In this document: in pieces, positions 52,851-61,098 of the stretch | How positions within the stretch are numbered: the first letter of the stretch is position 1 | How the letters are laid out: each line of letters opens with the position of its first letter | NCBI RefSeq assembly: GCF_003385185.1 | Contig: NZ_PQHZ01000002.1 | Location: forward strand, 62,001-126,000 | Reading direction: 5' to 3' | Length of the DNA: 64,000 nt | Source: Amycolatopsis palatopharyngis | Lineage (GTDB): Bacteria > Actinomycetota > Actinomycetes > Mycobacteriales > Pseudonocardiaceae | Notes under the pieces: generated by a model | Databases searched by the model: none | Told to the model about the DNA's origin: nothing | What the model saw: only the letters and a program-made list of their open reading frames with translations | Program-made: the position numbers and the translations under genes

Positions 52851-53852
52851 TCAGCGCCAGTGCTCCCAGCCGGAGACGCCCTCGTAGGGTTGCCCGTCGA
52901 CGGTCACGCCGGTGTCCGGCAGCAGCACCGTGCCGATCTGCACCCATCCTTCCGGTAAGTCCGTGTACGAAGGGAACGTCGCCGCCAGCGCGTGATCCTC
53001 GCCACCGGTGAGCACCCAGCGCAGCGGATCGGCGCCAAGGGCCGTCCCGACGTCGACAAGCCGCTGGTCGACGGTCAGCCGCGCGGTCTGCACGTCGAGG
53101 CCCACCTCGGAGGCCGACGCGAGATGGCCGAGATCGGCCAGCAGCCCGTCGGACACGTCGATCATCGACGTCGCGCCCGCGACCGCCGCCGCCGGACCTG
53201 CCTGGTACGCCGGTTGCGGGTATCGCTGTGCGTTGACGACCCCCACTGGCGAACGGAATCCACGCCCGAGCACCGCGAGCCCGGCGGCCGCCCAGCCCAG
53301 CCTGCCGCAGACGGCGAGGATGTCGCCCGGCCGCGCGCCGGACCGGGTCACCGGTGGTCTTCCGCCGAGGTCGCCGAGCGCCGTAACGCTCAGTACGAGC
53401 TGATCCGCTCGGACGACGTCGCCGCCGATGATGCCCGCGCGGGCCCGTTCGGCCTCGGCCCACATGCCGTCGGTCAGCGCCGCGAGCATCCTCGTCTCGG
53501 TGTCCGGCGGGCAGGCGATTCCGACCAACACGGAGGTTGGCACGGCACCCATCGCGGCGAGGTCGGCGAGGTTCACCGCGACGGCCTTGCGGCCGATGTG
53601 CTCCGGATCGGACCAGTCCAGGCGAAAATGCACCCCCTGCACAAGGACATCGGTGGTCGCCACGACCCGCCCGTCGGGCGCCGCCACCACGGCCGCGTCG
53701 TCGCCGGGGCCGAGCAACGTGGTCGAGGGCTGTGTCCTGCCCGTGGTCAACGTGCGGATGAGACCGAACTCACCTGCCGCGGCCACTGTGCCAGGGCGAG
53801 GCGAGCCCGGCTGGGCCTCCTCCTGCTGGGGTCTACCGTGCGTCGACACCAC
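52851..53852 (-). CDS. thiL: Thiamine-monophosphate kinase
   Basis: Makes thiamine diphosphate from thiamine phosphate. 333 residues with GEFGLIR, GPGDDAAVV, TTDVLVQGVHFRLDW, NLADLAAMGA and IDVSDGLLADLGHL, all typical of ThiL. The start has two GTG codons in a row (53852, 53849). It is divergent from an Lrp-type gene. No TPP riboswitch is recognised in the gap. Confidence 0.95.
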   Translation of the reverse strand: MVSTHGRPQQEEAQPGSPRPGTVAAAGEFGLIRTLTTGRTQPSTTLLGPGDDAAVVAAPDGRVVATTDVLVQGVHFRLDWSDPEHIGRKAVAVNLADLAAMGAVPTSVLVGIACPPDTETRMLAALTDGMWAEAERARAGIIGGDVVRADQLVLSVTALGDLGGRPPVTRSGARPGDILAVCGRLGWAAAGLAVLGRGFRSPVGVVNAQRYPQPAYQAGPAAAVAGATSMIDVSDGLLADLGHLASASEVGLDVQTARLTVDQRLVDVGTALGADPLRWVLTGGEDHALAATFPSYTDLPEGWVQIGTVLLPDTGVTVDGQPYEGVSGWEHWR

Positions 53853-53968
53853 ACCACCTTCGAATCACCGATAGTCGGATGCCCGATGTTTGCCCGACTG
53901 GGGTACGTTGCTGCTGGTTACCGTCCAATGAAACACCGAGCCGATCGATCCAGACGAAGGGGCGCGCC

Positions 53969-54202
53969 GTGGTCCACGCATACATCCTGATCCAGACCGA
54001 GGTCGGCAAGGCGGCTTCGGTCGCTGCCGAGATCGCCGGCATTTCGGGTGTCACCAGCTCCGAGGACGTGACCGGCCCCTACGACGTCATCGTGCGCGCT
54101 GCCGCGGACAACGTCGACCAGCTGGGCCAGCTCGTGGTGGCGAAGGTGCAGAACGTCGAGGGGATCACACGGACGCTGACCTGCCCGGTCGTGCACCTGT
54201 AG
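53969..54202 (+). CDS. Stand-alone Lrp/AsnC ligand-binding (RAM) protein
   Basis: 77 residues, only the alpha-beta ligand domain of Lrp/AsnC regulators (VVHAYILIQTEVGKA, GPYDVIVRAAADNVDQL, GITRTLTCPVV). It lacks the DNA-binding helix-turn-helix, so it is probably a small oligomeric amino-acid sensor. The GTG at 53969 follows AAGGGG at 7 bases. It heads a short operon with the DUF3515 gene, 19 bp downstream. Confidence 0.9.
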   Translation: MVHAYILIQTEVGKAASVAAEIAGISGVTSSEDVTGPYDVIVRAAADNVDQLGQLVVAKVQNVEGITRTLTCPVVHL

Positions 54203-54221
54203 GACGTGCTTCAGTGAAGCC

Positions 54222-54767
54222 GTGGCTGACACCGAGAGCGGGGCGCCGCCCCGGATACTGATCGTCGTCGCCGCGGTGATCGCGGTGGCACTGGCCGTCG
54301 CCGTCGCGATCGCGGGCCTGACAGCGGGTTCCGTCGAAGATTCATCGGCGAATGAGACCGGGCCGTTGCCGCTGGTTCCCGTACCCGCCCCACAGGCGGG
54401 CCGACCGGCGTGCGGGACTCTTGTCGACGCATTGCCCGGCGAGCTGATCTCGGCCGGCGAGACGTTGGCGCGGCGCGAGCTGGCGAAACCCGCTCCGGAG
54501 GCCACGGCGGCCTGGGGTGGCGCTGAGCCCGTGGTGCTGCGCTGCGGGCTGAACCAGCCGCCAGAGCTGACCGAGACGTCGCAGTTGCGGGTGATCAACG
54601 GCGTGCAGTGGCTCCAGGTTCCGGGGGAAGGCAGCGCCACTTGGTTCGTCGTGGACCGGCCGGTGATCGTCGCCCTGACCGTGCCGGACAGCGCGGGCAC
54701 CGGCCCGCTGCAGCAGATCTCGGACGTGGTTTCCGCGAACCTCGAGCCGGCTCCCCCACGCACCTGA
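54222..54767 (+). CDS. DUF3515-family membrane-anchored protein
   Basis: 181 residues with one N-terminal membrane helix (about 11-33, ILIVVAAVIAVALAVAVAIA) and an extracytoplasmic domain: CGTLVDALPGEL, LRCGLNQPPELT, INGVQWLQV and TWFVVDRPVIVALTVP. This actinobacterial family usually sits near ddl and thiL, as here. Function unknown; two conserved Cys may pair. The start GTG has only a weak ribosome binding site, suggesting coupling to the upstream gene. Confidence 0.85.
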   Translation: MADTESGAPPRILIVVAAVIAVALAVAVAIAGLTAGSVEDSSANETGPLPLVPVPAPQAGRPACGTLVDALPGELISAGETLARRELAKPAPEATAAWGGAEPVVLRCGLNQPPELTETSQLRVINGVQWLQVPGEGSATWFVVDRPVIVALTVPDSAGTGPLQQISDVVSANLEPAPPRT

Positions 54768-54780
54768 CCCCCACCTCCTC

Positions 54781-54800
54781 GCACTTTCCCGGGAAAGTGC
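54781..54800. repeat. R1 palindrome between convergent genes
   Basis: Perfect copy GCACTTTCCCGGGAAAGTGC between the DUF3515 stop (54767) and the ddl stop (54823). It could act as a bidirectional terminator. Confidence 0.85.
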
Positions 54801-54822
54801 GAGGTTCGGGCGCTGAGGCCGG

Positions 54823-55920
54823 TTACCTGAGGCCGGTGCCGCGAGCCAGCGCCGTGTCCACGAGGGTGGCGAGCAGGGTCGGGTAGTCGACGCCGGTCAC
54901 CTCCCACATCTTCGGATAGGCCGAAGTGGTGGTGAAGCCCGGCATCGTGTTCACCTCGTTGATGGTCGGGCGACCGTCGGCGCCGATGAAGAAGTCCACC
55001 CTGGCCAGCCCCTGGCAGTCCAGCGCGACGAACGCCCGGACGGCCATCTCTCGCAGCCGCTCGACGGTGACATCGTCCAGCTTGGCCGGAATGTCCAGCT
55101 CGGCGGCGTCACCGAGATACTTGGTCTCGAAGTCGTACCAGGCCGACTCGTCGTCAGCCAGCACCCGGATCTCCGCCGGGAGCGAGGCTTCCACCCTGGC
55201 GTCCGGGAATTCCAGGACACCGCACTCGATCTCCCTGCCGACTACCGCGGCCTCGACGAGAACCTTCGGATCCGTCTCGCGCGCCAGCGCGATGGCGGCG
55301 TCGAGTTCGGCCCAGTCGGTGACCTTGCTGATGCCGATCGAGGAGCCCGCGCGGGCCGGCTTGACGAACACCGGCAGACCGAGGCGCTGCCGCTCCGTAT
55401 CCGGCAGAGTGGACTGTCCACGACGGATCGTCGCGTACTCCCCGACCGGAAGTCCTTCTGCGGCAAGGAGCTTCTTCGCGTACTCCTTGTCCATAGCGGC
55501 CGCACTCGCCAGCACGCCCGCGCCGACGTAGGGCAGCCCTGCCATCTCGAGCAGCCCCTGAACAGTGCCGTCCTCCCCGAAGGCACCGTGCAGCACGGGA
55601 AAGACGACGTCGACGCCGGTGAGGGTTTCCAGGTTCGCGCCCGGCTCCAGACTGACCAGCTCGCGTTGCGTGGGATCGCCTGCGAGGACAAGGGACTTGC
55701 CGTCCTCAACGGAGGGCAATGCCGTTCCGCGGATCTCCAGCGCCTTCGGATCACTCGTGCCGAGGACCCAGCCGCCCTCCCTGGTGATGCCGATCGGGAG
55801 GATCTCGAACCGCTCGGGGTCGAGGTTGGCCAGTACGCTTCCCGCGGATACACACGAGATTGTGTGCTCGGTGCTACGGCCACCGAACACGACGGCGACT
55901 CGTGTCTTCCGTTCACTCAT
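54823..55920 (-). CDS. ddl: D-alanine--D-alanine ligase
   Basis: Makes the D-Ala-D-Ala dipeptide for peptidoglycan. ATP-grasp enzyme of 365 residues: [57 protein letters not shown], and [26 protein letters not shown]. Length is at the upper normal range. No VanA-type D-Ala-D-Lac hallmarks were noted. MocR lies 36 bp upstream on the same strand. Confidence 0.96.
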   Translation of the reverse strand: MSERKTRVAVVFGGRSTEHTISCVSAGSVLANLDPERFEILPIGITREGGWVLGTSDPKALEIRGTALPSVEDGKSLVLAGDPTQRELVSLEPGANLETLTGVDVVFPVLHGAFGEDGTVQGLLEMAGLPYVGAGVLASAAAMDKEYAKKLLAAEGLPVGEYATIRRGQSTLPDTERQRLGLPVFVKPARAGSSIGISKVTDWAELDAAIALARETDPKVLVEAAVVGREIECGVLEFPDARVEASLPAEIRVLADDESAWYDFETKYLGDAAELDIPAKLDDVTVERLREMAVRAFVALDCQGLARVDFFIGADGRPTINEVNTMPGFTTTSAYPKMWEVTGVDYPTLLATLVDTALARGTGLR

Positions 55921-55956
55921 GGGCCGTCACCCTACCGGGCGCTTGCGGCCGCGGGG

Positions 55957-57369
55957 TCAGCGCAGTATCTCGACCAGATCCCCGAGCGCGTCGCGCAACG
56001 CGTCCTGGGAACACCCCGCATAAGCGATGGCGATCCCGTGTGCGGAGGGGACTCCCGCGAAGTGCCTGCCGAGGCCGTCGAGCTGAATACCTCTCGCCCT
56101 GCCCTCCGCCAGGCGAGCGTGCTCGTCCTCAGGGGACGAGCAGGGCACCACCAGATGTGCCCCCGCGTCGTCCCCGAGTACCGGCACACCTGCCGCTCGC
56201 AGCGCGTCGACGAGCAGGGTGCGCCGCTCGGAGAGCTCCCTGCGCAGCCTGCGCAGGTGCCGCCCGAGGTCACCGTTGCGCGCGAGTTCGACCAGCACTC
56301 GCTGTCCCGCGGGCGACGGCCGTGTTCCTGTGCGCTCCCGGAACTCCAGCACCGCCGAGGTGACCGGCTGTGGTGCGACCATCCAACCCGCGCCCAGTGT
56401 CGGAGTGAGGATCTTGCTGGTGGTCCCGAGATGGGCGACGACATCCGGAGCCAGCGCGGCGAGCAGCGGCAACGGCGCGACGTCGAACCGCAGCTCACCG
56501 TCGTAGTCGTCCTCGATGAGCAGGAAGTCCTCAGCGCGTGCCCGCTCCACCAGCTCAACCCGTCGCGAAGCACTCATCCGGCTGCCCATCGGATACTGGT
56601 GCGCGGGCGAGCAGTAAACGGCGCGGACACCGGTGGGCACGGAGTCCGGAACTAGTCCCTCTCCGTCGACCGGCAACGGGATAACCTCGATACCCGCCGC
56701 TCGGAACGCCTGCACGGCCCGCTGGTATCCGGGCTCCTCGACGGCGACCCGGTCACCCGGCTCCAGGACCGCGCCGGCGAGTTCGACCACCGCTGCCGTC
56801 GTACCCCCGGTGGCGAGCACGGACTCCGTGCCGACCGCCAGTCCGCGGTGGCGCAGCAGGTGCTCGGCGATCGCGGCGCGATACTCGGGCAGGCCCGCCC
56901 GGTGCGCGGCGGACAACGGCGGTGCGTCCGCCGCCGCTCGCCAGGCCCGCCGCCACGCCGCCCTGTCGAGACCTTCCGCCCAGGGCACACCCGGGGTCAG
57001 GTCGAGCAGGCCCGGTGGCGGTCCCTCGCGGCCGACCACCGCCCTTCCCCGCGGGCGCTCCGCGGGCGGTGAGGTGGTGACGTAGGTCCCGGAACCGTGC
57101 TTGCCCGCGATCCAGCCCTCGGCGTGCAGCTGTTCGTAGGCGGCCGAGGTGACCGTGCGACTCACCCCGAGCCTGGTGGCCAGCGCGCGGGTGGAGGGCA
57201 ACCGGTCCCCGCCGCGCAGGTGGCCGGTGGCGGCGGACTCGCGCAGTGCGTCGGCGAGCTGCACCGCCAGCGGTATCGCGGACTCCCGGTCGAGACTGAC
57301 CGGAAGGGCGGTCGCGCTTCGCGTCGAACTCGGTTGCAGCACAGGCTTGCCCTCGCTTTGGCCATTCAC
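55957..57369 (-). CDS. MocR/PdxR-type regulator (GntR HTH + aminotransferase fold)
   Basis: 470 residues. A GntR winged helix (about 30-100: AIPLAVQLADALRESAATGHLRGG by position, LPSTRALATRLGVSRTVTSAAYEQL) is fused to a PLP-dependent aminotransferase-like domain. The PLP Lys is expected in TTSKILTPTLG, and LLIEDDYDGELRFD is conserved. The divergent neighbour is a PNPOx-fold oxidoreductase, so it probably senses PLP or a related vitamer and controls that gene. The gap has a spaced direct repeat, typical of MocR operators. Confidence 0.9.
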   Translation of the reverse strand: MNGQSEGKPVLQPSSTRSATALPVSLDRESAIPLAVQLADALRESAATGHLRGGDRLPSTRALATRLGVSRTVTSAAYEQLHAEGWIAGKHGSGTYVTTSPPAERPRGRAVVGREGPPPGLLDLTPGVPWAEGLDRAAWRRAWRAAADAPPLSAAHRAGLPEYRAAIAEHLLRHRGLAVGTESVLATGGTTAAVVELAGAVLEPGDRVAVEEPGYQRAVQAFRAAGIEVIPLPVDGEGLVPDSVPTGVRAVYCSPAHQYPMGSRMSASRRVELVERARAEDFLLIEDDYDGELRFDVAPLPLLAALAPDVVAHLGTTSKILTPTLGAGWMVAPQPVTSAVLEFRERTGTRPSPAGQRVLVELARNGDLGRHLRRLRRELSERRTLLVDALRAAGVPVLGDDAGAHLVVPCSSPEDEHARLAEGRARGIQLDGLGRHFAGVPSAHGIAIAYAGCSQDALRDALGDLVEILR

Positions 57370-57372
57370 GGC

Positions 57373-57409
57373 AGTGGCCTTCCAATTCTTTCGAGTAGTG
57401 GCCGTTCCA
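57373..57409. promoter_or_regulatory. Direct repeat in the MocR/PNPOx gap
   Basis: AGTGGCCTTCCA at 57373 and AGTGGCCGTTCCA at 57397, same orientation, 24 bp start to start. MocR-family regulators bind spaced direct repeats as asymmetric dimers, so this is a likely operator in the 70-bp divergent gap. Confidence 0.6.
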
Positions 57410-57439
57410 TGATGCCACCTGGTCTCGGATGCTGCCTAC

Positions 57440-58132
57440 ATGACCGAGACAACCACCACCGGCCTCTCGTCCACCGCCCGCACGACACTGAACCGCAAGA
57501 AGGACAGGGCGGCCACCGACCGCGCGAACCTGTACGCGGTTCTCGACGAAGGACTGGTCTGCCACCTCGGCCTGGTGAACGCGGGAGGGGCCCCCATGGT
57601 GATCCCGACGGGGTACGGCCGCGATGGAGACACGCTCTACCTGCACGGGTCAACCGGGGCGACCACCATGCGGGCGGGTACGGAGGGGCCCGAGGTCTGC
57701 GTGACCGTCACCCTGCTCGACGCCATCATCTACGCCCGCTCGGTGAACAACCATTCGATGAACTACCGCAGTGCCGTCATCTACGGGCGGCTCCGGCAGC
57801 CGGTCGACCGCGCGGAGAAACTGCACGGGCTCCGGATGATCACCGACCATCTCGCGCCCGGCTCCTGGGAGCACGCACGTGATGTCAACGAGAAGGAGCT
57901 GGCGGCGGTGACGGTGCTGGCACTCGACCTCACCGAAGCCTCGGTGAAGATGCGTTCGGCCGGTGTCATCGACGATCCGGACGATGTGGCTGCCGGGAAC
58001 GCCTGGGCCGGGGTGCTGCCGGTCCACACCGGATTCGGCGAGCCGCGGCCTGATCCGCAGCTTCCCGAGGGCATCGCCCTGCCGGAGCACGTCAGCCAGC
58101 GGCGTCAGGTTCGCCGACCCGACCCGGCCTGA
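57440..58132 (+). CDS. Pyridoxamine 5'-phosphate oxidase-fold protein
   Basis: 230 residues of the split-barrel FMN-binding fold (LNRKKDRAATDRANLYAVLD, VCHLGLVNAGGAPMVIPTGY, TLYLHGSTGATTMRAG). The DxNxxx/NYRSAVIYGRLR segment and the LITDHLAPGSW-like end are found in nitroreductase/PNPOx-like proteins of this COG3467 type. True PdxH activity is not shown. The divergent MocR suggests a vitamin B6 link. ATG at 57440; possibly leaderless. Confidence 0.85.
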   Translation: MTETTTTGLSSTARTTLNRKKDRAATDRANLYAVLDEGLVCHLGLVNAGGAPMVIPTGYGRDGDTLYLHGSTGATTMRAGTEGPEVCVTVTLLDAIIYARSVNNHSMNYRSAVIYGRLRQPVDRAEKLHGLRMITDHLAPGSWEHARDVNEKELAAVTVLALDLTEASVKMRSAGVIDDPDDVAAGNAWAGVLPVHTGFGEPRPDPQLPEGIALPEHVSQRRQVRRPDPA

Positions 58133-58168
58133 ATCCGGCCCACAACAGGCTGTTCAGCCCATTTCCGG

Positions 58169-58401
58169 CCTCACACGCCGGCCAGGGTCGCCGGGCTCAA
58201 AGCCGCGCCCCGGTGGTTCATTGTCCGGGTCGCGCGGTCCTCTGGCCTCACACGCCGGCCGGGCTCCACCGCGCTCAGTGCCGTACCCACATTGTTCACG
58301 GTGCGGGTCGCGCGATCCTCTGGCCTCACACGCCGGCCGGGCTCCACCGCGCTCAGTGCCGTACCCACATTGTTCACGGTGCGGGTCGCGCGATACACGT
58401 G
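58169..58401 (-). repeat. R3 repeats, three tandem units inside CDO gene end
   Basis: Units start at 58169 (diverged), 58246 and 58324; the last two are identical over at least 70 bases with a 78-bp period. On the plus strand each begins CCTCACACGCCGGCC and contains TGCCGTACCCAC and GTCGCGCGAT. They are read in frame as the C-terminus of the cysteine dioxygenase, and the gene's stop codon comes from the first unit. No mini-ORF remains in this subclass. Confidence 0.9.
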
Positions 58402-58806
58402 CACGCTCACTACCGGATCGGTCCCCCGGTTGCTGACCTCATGGACGTAACCGGGACCGAAGACCCGCGACTGGCCAACCGAGACCGTATGCGGTTCCCG
58501 CAGGGCCGCGCCATCGGCGGTCCGGCGGGCGACCGACTCCGACAGTTCGCCGGTGACCACGGTGAACGCGCCGGTCGACGGCCCGTGGTCATGCAGGTCG
58601 GTGCCCTGACCGGGAAGCCAGCTCATCAACCAGACCTCCTCGTCGGCGGAGCGGGCGATCAGGGCGGCGAATCGGCGATCGGGGTCGTAGCGCAGCAGGT
58701 GGCGCCATTGGTCGCGATCCGCGGCGAACTGGAGTGCGACGCGCACCGGATGGCGCAGGATGGGGTTCTCGGCGATGGCGACAGTGTTGTCCGGAACGGC
58801 GAACAT
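58171..58806 (-). CDS. Cysteine dioxygenase-family protein with repeat-derived tail
   Basis: 211 residues. The cupin core is complete: His72 and His74 in LHDHGPSTGAFTVVTGEL, and His122 in GYVHEVSN, ending PVVSVHVY at 138. It should oxidise cysteine to the sulfinate. From residue 139 the protein consists of R3 repeat translation, two identical 26-residue units (141-166, 167-192; TRTVNNVGTALSAVEPG in each) and a partial third. The usual short C-terminal ending of this family is missing, so the repeat appears to have replaced it. The ATG at 58806 has GAGG at 8 bases; an upstream in-frame TTG at 58941 is less likely. Confidence 0.85.
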   Translation of the reverse strand: MFAVPDNTVAIAENPILRHPVRVALQFAADRDQWRHLLRYDPDRRFAALIARSADEEVWLMSWLPGQGTDLHDHGPSTGAFTVVTGELSESVARRTADGAALREPHTVSVGQSRVFGPGYVHEVSNRGTDPVVSVHVYRATRTVNNVGTALSAVEPGRRVRPEDRATRTVNNVGTALSAVEPGRRVRPEDRATRTMNHRGAALSPATLAGV

Positions 58807-58872
58807 GAAGGTGTCCTCGAGTTGCGATGACGGCAGGCGGGTGGGTTGGATCACCGGCAACAGCGACACCGC

Positions 58873-58928
58873 ACGCCAGCGGCCCGGCGCAGGTCGAGGC
58901 GACCTCGCAGCACGGGGGCATCTGGCGT
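58873..58928 (-). promoter_or_regulatory. Nested hairpin with Cys-rich uORF in CDO leader
   Basis: Outer arms ACGCCAG (58873-58879) and CTGGCGT (58922-58928) enclose an inner hairpin AGGTCG-AGG-CGACCT (58891-58905). On the CDO strand an ATG at 58921 opens a frame beginning MPPCCEVASTCAGPLAC, with four Cys codons in the first 17, and it runs out of frame into the CDO gene. A cysteine-responsive leader is possible; no ribosome binding site for the uORF is obvious. Confidence 0.4.
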
Positions 58929-59011
58929 CAGCACAGGACAAGGAAACCAGCGGCCCTCGCCGCGGTCAATTCATCTCACAAGGTGGACGGCGCCGGTCGC
59001 CGTGGCCACGC

Positions 59012-60028
59012 TCAGGACCACTCGTGCTTGCGTTCCCGGCCGAGCAGTTCGGCACCCAGCGATCTGGGATCGCCGCCCTCATGACACACCCGGTACATCG
59101 CGTCCGTGATCGGCATGTCGACACCGAGGCCACCGGCCAGTTCGCGGATCGACGAACAGGACATCACGCCCTCCGCGACCTGGCCACCCGCCGCTGCCTG
59201 CGCCTGCTCCACCGTCTCGCCCCTGCCGAGCCGTTCGCCGAAAGTCCGATTTCGCGACAGCGGTGAGGAACAGGTCGCCACCAGGTCACCGACACCGGCC
59301 AGGCCGGCGAACGTGAGGGGGTCGGCGCCGATTCGGCTGCCGAGCCGCGCCATCTCGGCCAGACCGCGGGTGATCAGAGTCGCCACCGTGTTGGTGCCGA
59401 ACCCCATGCCGACGGCCATCCCGCAGCTCAGGGCGATGACGTTCTTGCACGCGCCGCCGAGCTCGCAGCCCGCCACGTCCGTGTTGGTGTAGGGCCGGAA
59501 GTAGGAGTTCGAGCACGCGTGCTGCACGGCGACAGCCCGCTCGTGGTCCGTGCAGGCCAGCACCGCTGCCGAGGGCTGCCGCAACGCGATCTCCTTGGCG
59601 AGGTTGGGCCCGGAGACCACCACCACCCGCTCCGGTGCGCACTCCGCGACCTCGGCGATGACCTCGCTCATTCGCTTCAGGGTGCCCAGTTCGACGCCCT
59701 TGGCGAGACTGACCAGTGGGACATCGGCAGGCAGCAGCTCGCGCCAGTACGCCAGGTTGTCCCGCAGCCGCTGGCTGGGCACGGCGAGAACGACCGCGTG
59801 GGCCCCGTCGAGCGCGGCTGCCGCGTCCGTGGTCGCCGTCAGGTTGTCCGGCAATCGGACGTCCGGCAGGTACGCCGTGTTCTTGTGTGCCCTCGCGATC
59901 TCGTCCGCGACCTCGGTCCTGCGTGCCCAGACCGTGACGTCACGTCCCGCGTCGGCGAGCACCTTCGCGAAGGTCGTGCCCCACGAGCCCGCCCCGAGCA
60001 CGACGATGCGCTGGAGTCCTTCGCTCAT
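59012..60028 (-). CDS. gpsA: Glycerol-3-phosphate dehydrogenase [NAD(P)+]
   Basis: 338 residues, reduces dihydroxyacetone phosphate for phospholipid synthesis. The Rossmann motif [41 protein letters not shown] and [18 protein letters not shown] (catalytic Lys) are intact. The ATG at 60028 overlaps the stop of a 26-codon R3 mini-ORF (ATGA). The plsC-like gene lies upstream, a sensible lipid pairing. Confidence 0.96.
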   Translation of the reverse strand: MSEGLQRIVVLGAGSWGTTFAKVLADAGRDVTVWARRTEVADEIARAHKNTAYLPDVRLPDNLTATTDAAAALDGAHAVVLAVPSQRLRDNLAYWRELLPADVPLVSLAKGVELGTLKRMSEVIAEVAECAPERVVVVSGPNLAKEIALRQPSAAVLACTDHERAVAVQHACSNSYFRPYTNTDVAGCELGGACKNVIALSCGMAVGMGFGTNTVATLITRGLAEMARLGSRIGADPLTFAGLAGVGDLVATCSSPLSRNRTFGERLGRGETVEQAQAAAGGQVAEGVMSCSSIRELAGGLGVDMPITDAMYRVCHEGGDPRSLGAELLGRERKHEWS

Positions 60029-60105
60029 GCCAGTTGCCTCACTCGCCGGCAGGCTGCACATCGCTCAATGCCGTACCCAACTAACACACGGTGCCGGTCG
60101 CTCAT
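60025..60105 (-). CDS. 26-codon mini-ORF, R3 unit adjacent to gpsA
   Basis: Stop TGA overlaps the gpsA ATG (ATGA at 60025-60028), and its own ATG overlaps the stop of a second copy (60102-60105). Conserved residues are MSDRHR (1-6), GYG (10-12), RCAA (15-18) and RRVRQ (20-24). It contains GTGAGG near its end, 8 bases before the gpsA ATG, so it also supplies the gpsA ribosome binding site. Protein product not known. Confidence 0.45.
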   Translation of the reverse strand: MSDRHRVLVGYGIERCAACRRVRQLA

Positions 60106-60182
60106 GCCCCTTGCCTCACTCGCCGGCAGGCTGCACATCGCTCAATGCCGTACCCGACTAACACACGGTGCCGGTCGCTCAT
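60102..60182 (-). CDS. 26-codon mini-ORF, second tandem R3 unit
   Basis: A near-exact copy of the neighbouring mini-ORF, 77 bp upstream; the peptide differs only at residue 25 (Gly for Leu), and another base change is synonymous. Its ATG lies 10 bp after the plsC-like stop, which is itself within the repeat's GAGTGAGG. The recent tandem duplication preserved the frame and the ATGA overlap. Confidence 0.4.
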   Translation of the reverse strand: MSDRHRVLVGYGIERCAACRRVRQGA

Positions 60183-60192
60183 GCCAGTTGCC

Positions 60193-60906
60193 TCACTCGC
60201 CATCGGTCGGGGCGTCGTCCCGGGCGGGTGGACGCTCCCCGCGTACGTCGGAGAGCAGGTCGACGACCTCGCGCATCAGCAGCTCCGTGACCTCACGCAG
60301 GACGGCGGGACTGGCCGTGCCGCCCTCCTCGCGATAGCCGGAGAGGTCCACCGGCCTGCCGACCGCGTGCACGACCTTCTTGCGCGGGAACGGGCGGAAC
60401 TTCTTGTCGTAGCCGTTCCAGATCGCCTGGGTGCCCCAGCGGGCCACCGGGATCACCGGCACGTCGTTCTCCAGCGCCAGCCGGGCGACGCCCGTGTAGG
60501 AACGCTTCGGCCAGCCTTCGGGGTCCCTGGTGATCGTGCCCTCCGGGTAGATCACCACGATCTTGCCCTCCTGCAGTGTGCGGTGGGCGGCCCGCAGGCT
60601 GTCTCCGGCCGAGCTGGATCCACGGTAGACCGGGATGCCGCCGGAGCCGAGGAAGATCCGGCCGAAGATGGGGGCCTTCGCGACGGTGTCCTTGGCCAGG
60701 AACCTCGGCACGCGCTTGTTGCGATGCACGAACACCGCGTCCACCGCCGGGTCAAGGTGGGACACGTGGTTGAGCACGAGCAGTGCTGCTCCTTCGCGGG
60801 GAACCCGGTCCGCGTCCACGTACACACGCTTCCCGATCCAGCTCAGCGGGTAGAACAGCGCGGCAGCGGCGCCGACCCAGAACCCGCCCTTCTCCCGATC
60901 AGCCAC
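60193..60906 (-). CDS. 1-acyl-glycerol-3-phosphate acyltransferase-like (PlsC family)
   Basis: 237 residues. NHVSHLDP (the catalytic H-x4-D), FLAKDTVAKAPIFGRIF, GIPVYRG and YPEGTITRDPEGWPKRSYTG are the four acyltransferase blocks. One N-terminal hydrophobic segment (about 10-22) suggests membrane association. It precedes gpsA, matching a phospholipid synthesis role. The GTG at 60906 follows GGAGGAG. The acyl specificity is unknown. Confidence 0.9.
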   Translation of the reverse strand: MADREKGGFWVGAAAALFYPLSWIGKRVYVDADRVPREGAALLVLNHVSHLDPAVDAVFVHRNKRVPRFLAKDTVAKAPIFGRIFLGSGGIPVYRGSSSAGDSLRAAHRTLQEGKIVVIYPEGTITRDPEGWPKRSYTGVARLALENDVPVIPVARWGTQAIWNGYDKKFRPFPRKKVVHAVGRPVDLSGYREEGGTASPAVLREVTELLMREVVDLLSDVRGERPPARDDAPTDGE

Positions 60907-60937
60907 AACTCCTCCTCCATGTCCAACCCACTTTTCG

Positions 60938-61012
60938 CCTCACTCGCCAGCGGGGCTGCACCACGCTCGATGCCGTTCCCGAGTCGGTCACGGCGCCGGT
61001 CGCGCGAGAGTG
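60938..61012 (-). repeat. R3 repeat, decayed copy in plsC/cofC gap
   Basis: On the plus strand it begins CCTCACTCGCCAGCGGGG and contains TGCCGTTCCCGAG and CGGTCGCGCGAGAG. It has lost the ATG, and a one-base insertion shifts the mini-ORF frame. Same orientation as all other R3 copies. It lies between the divergent acyltransferase and cofC starts. Confidence 0.75.
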
Positions 61013-61098
61013 ATCCTCCCTCGCCCCCCATCACGGTCCAACAAGGGGTCCGAGGACGCGGTGGCGCGAAAGGGACCCCAGCCGGTAATGATGGTGAC

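Noticed and set aside
53853..53968. TPP riboswitch in front of thiL
   Set aside because: The gap is 116 bp with no conserved CUGAGA-type thiamine motif that I can find.
58589..58921. 110-residue protein from the Cys-rich frame over the dioxygenase
   Set aside because: Beyond the first 20 codons it is an Arg/Pro-rich shadow of the dioxygenase frame. Only the leader portion is kept as a possible uORF.
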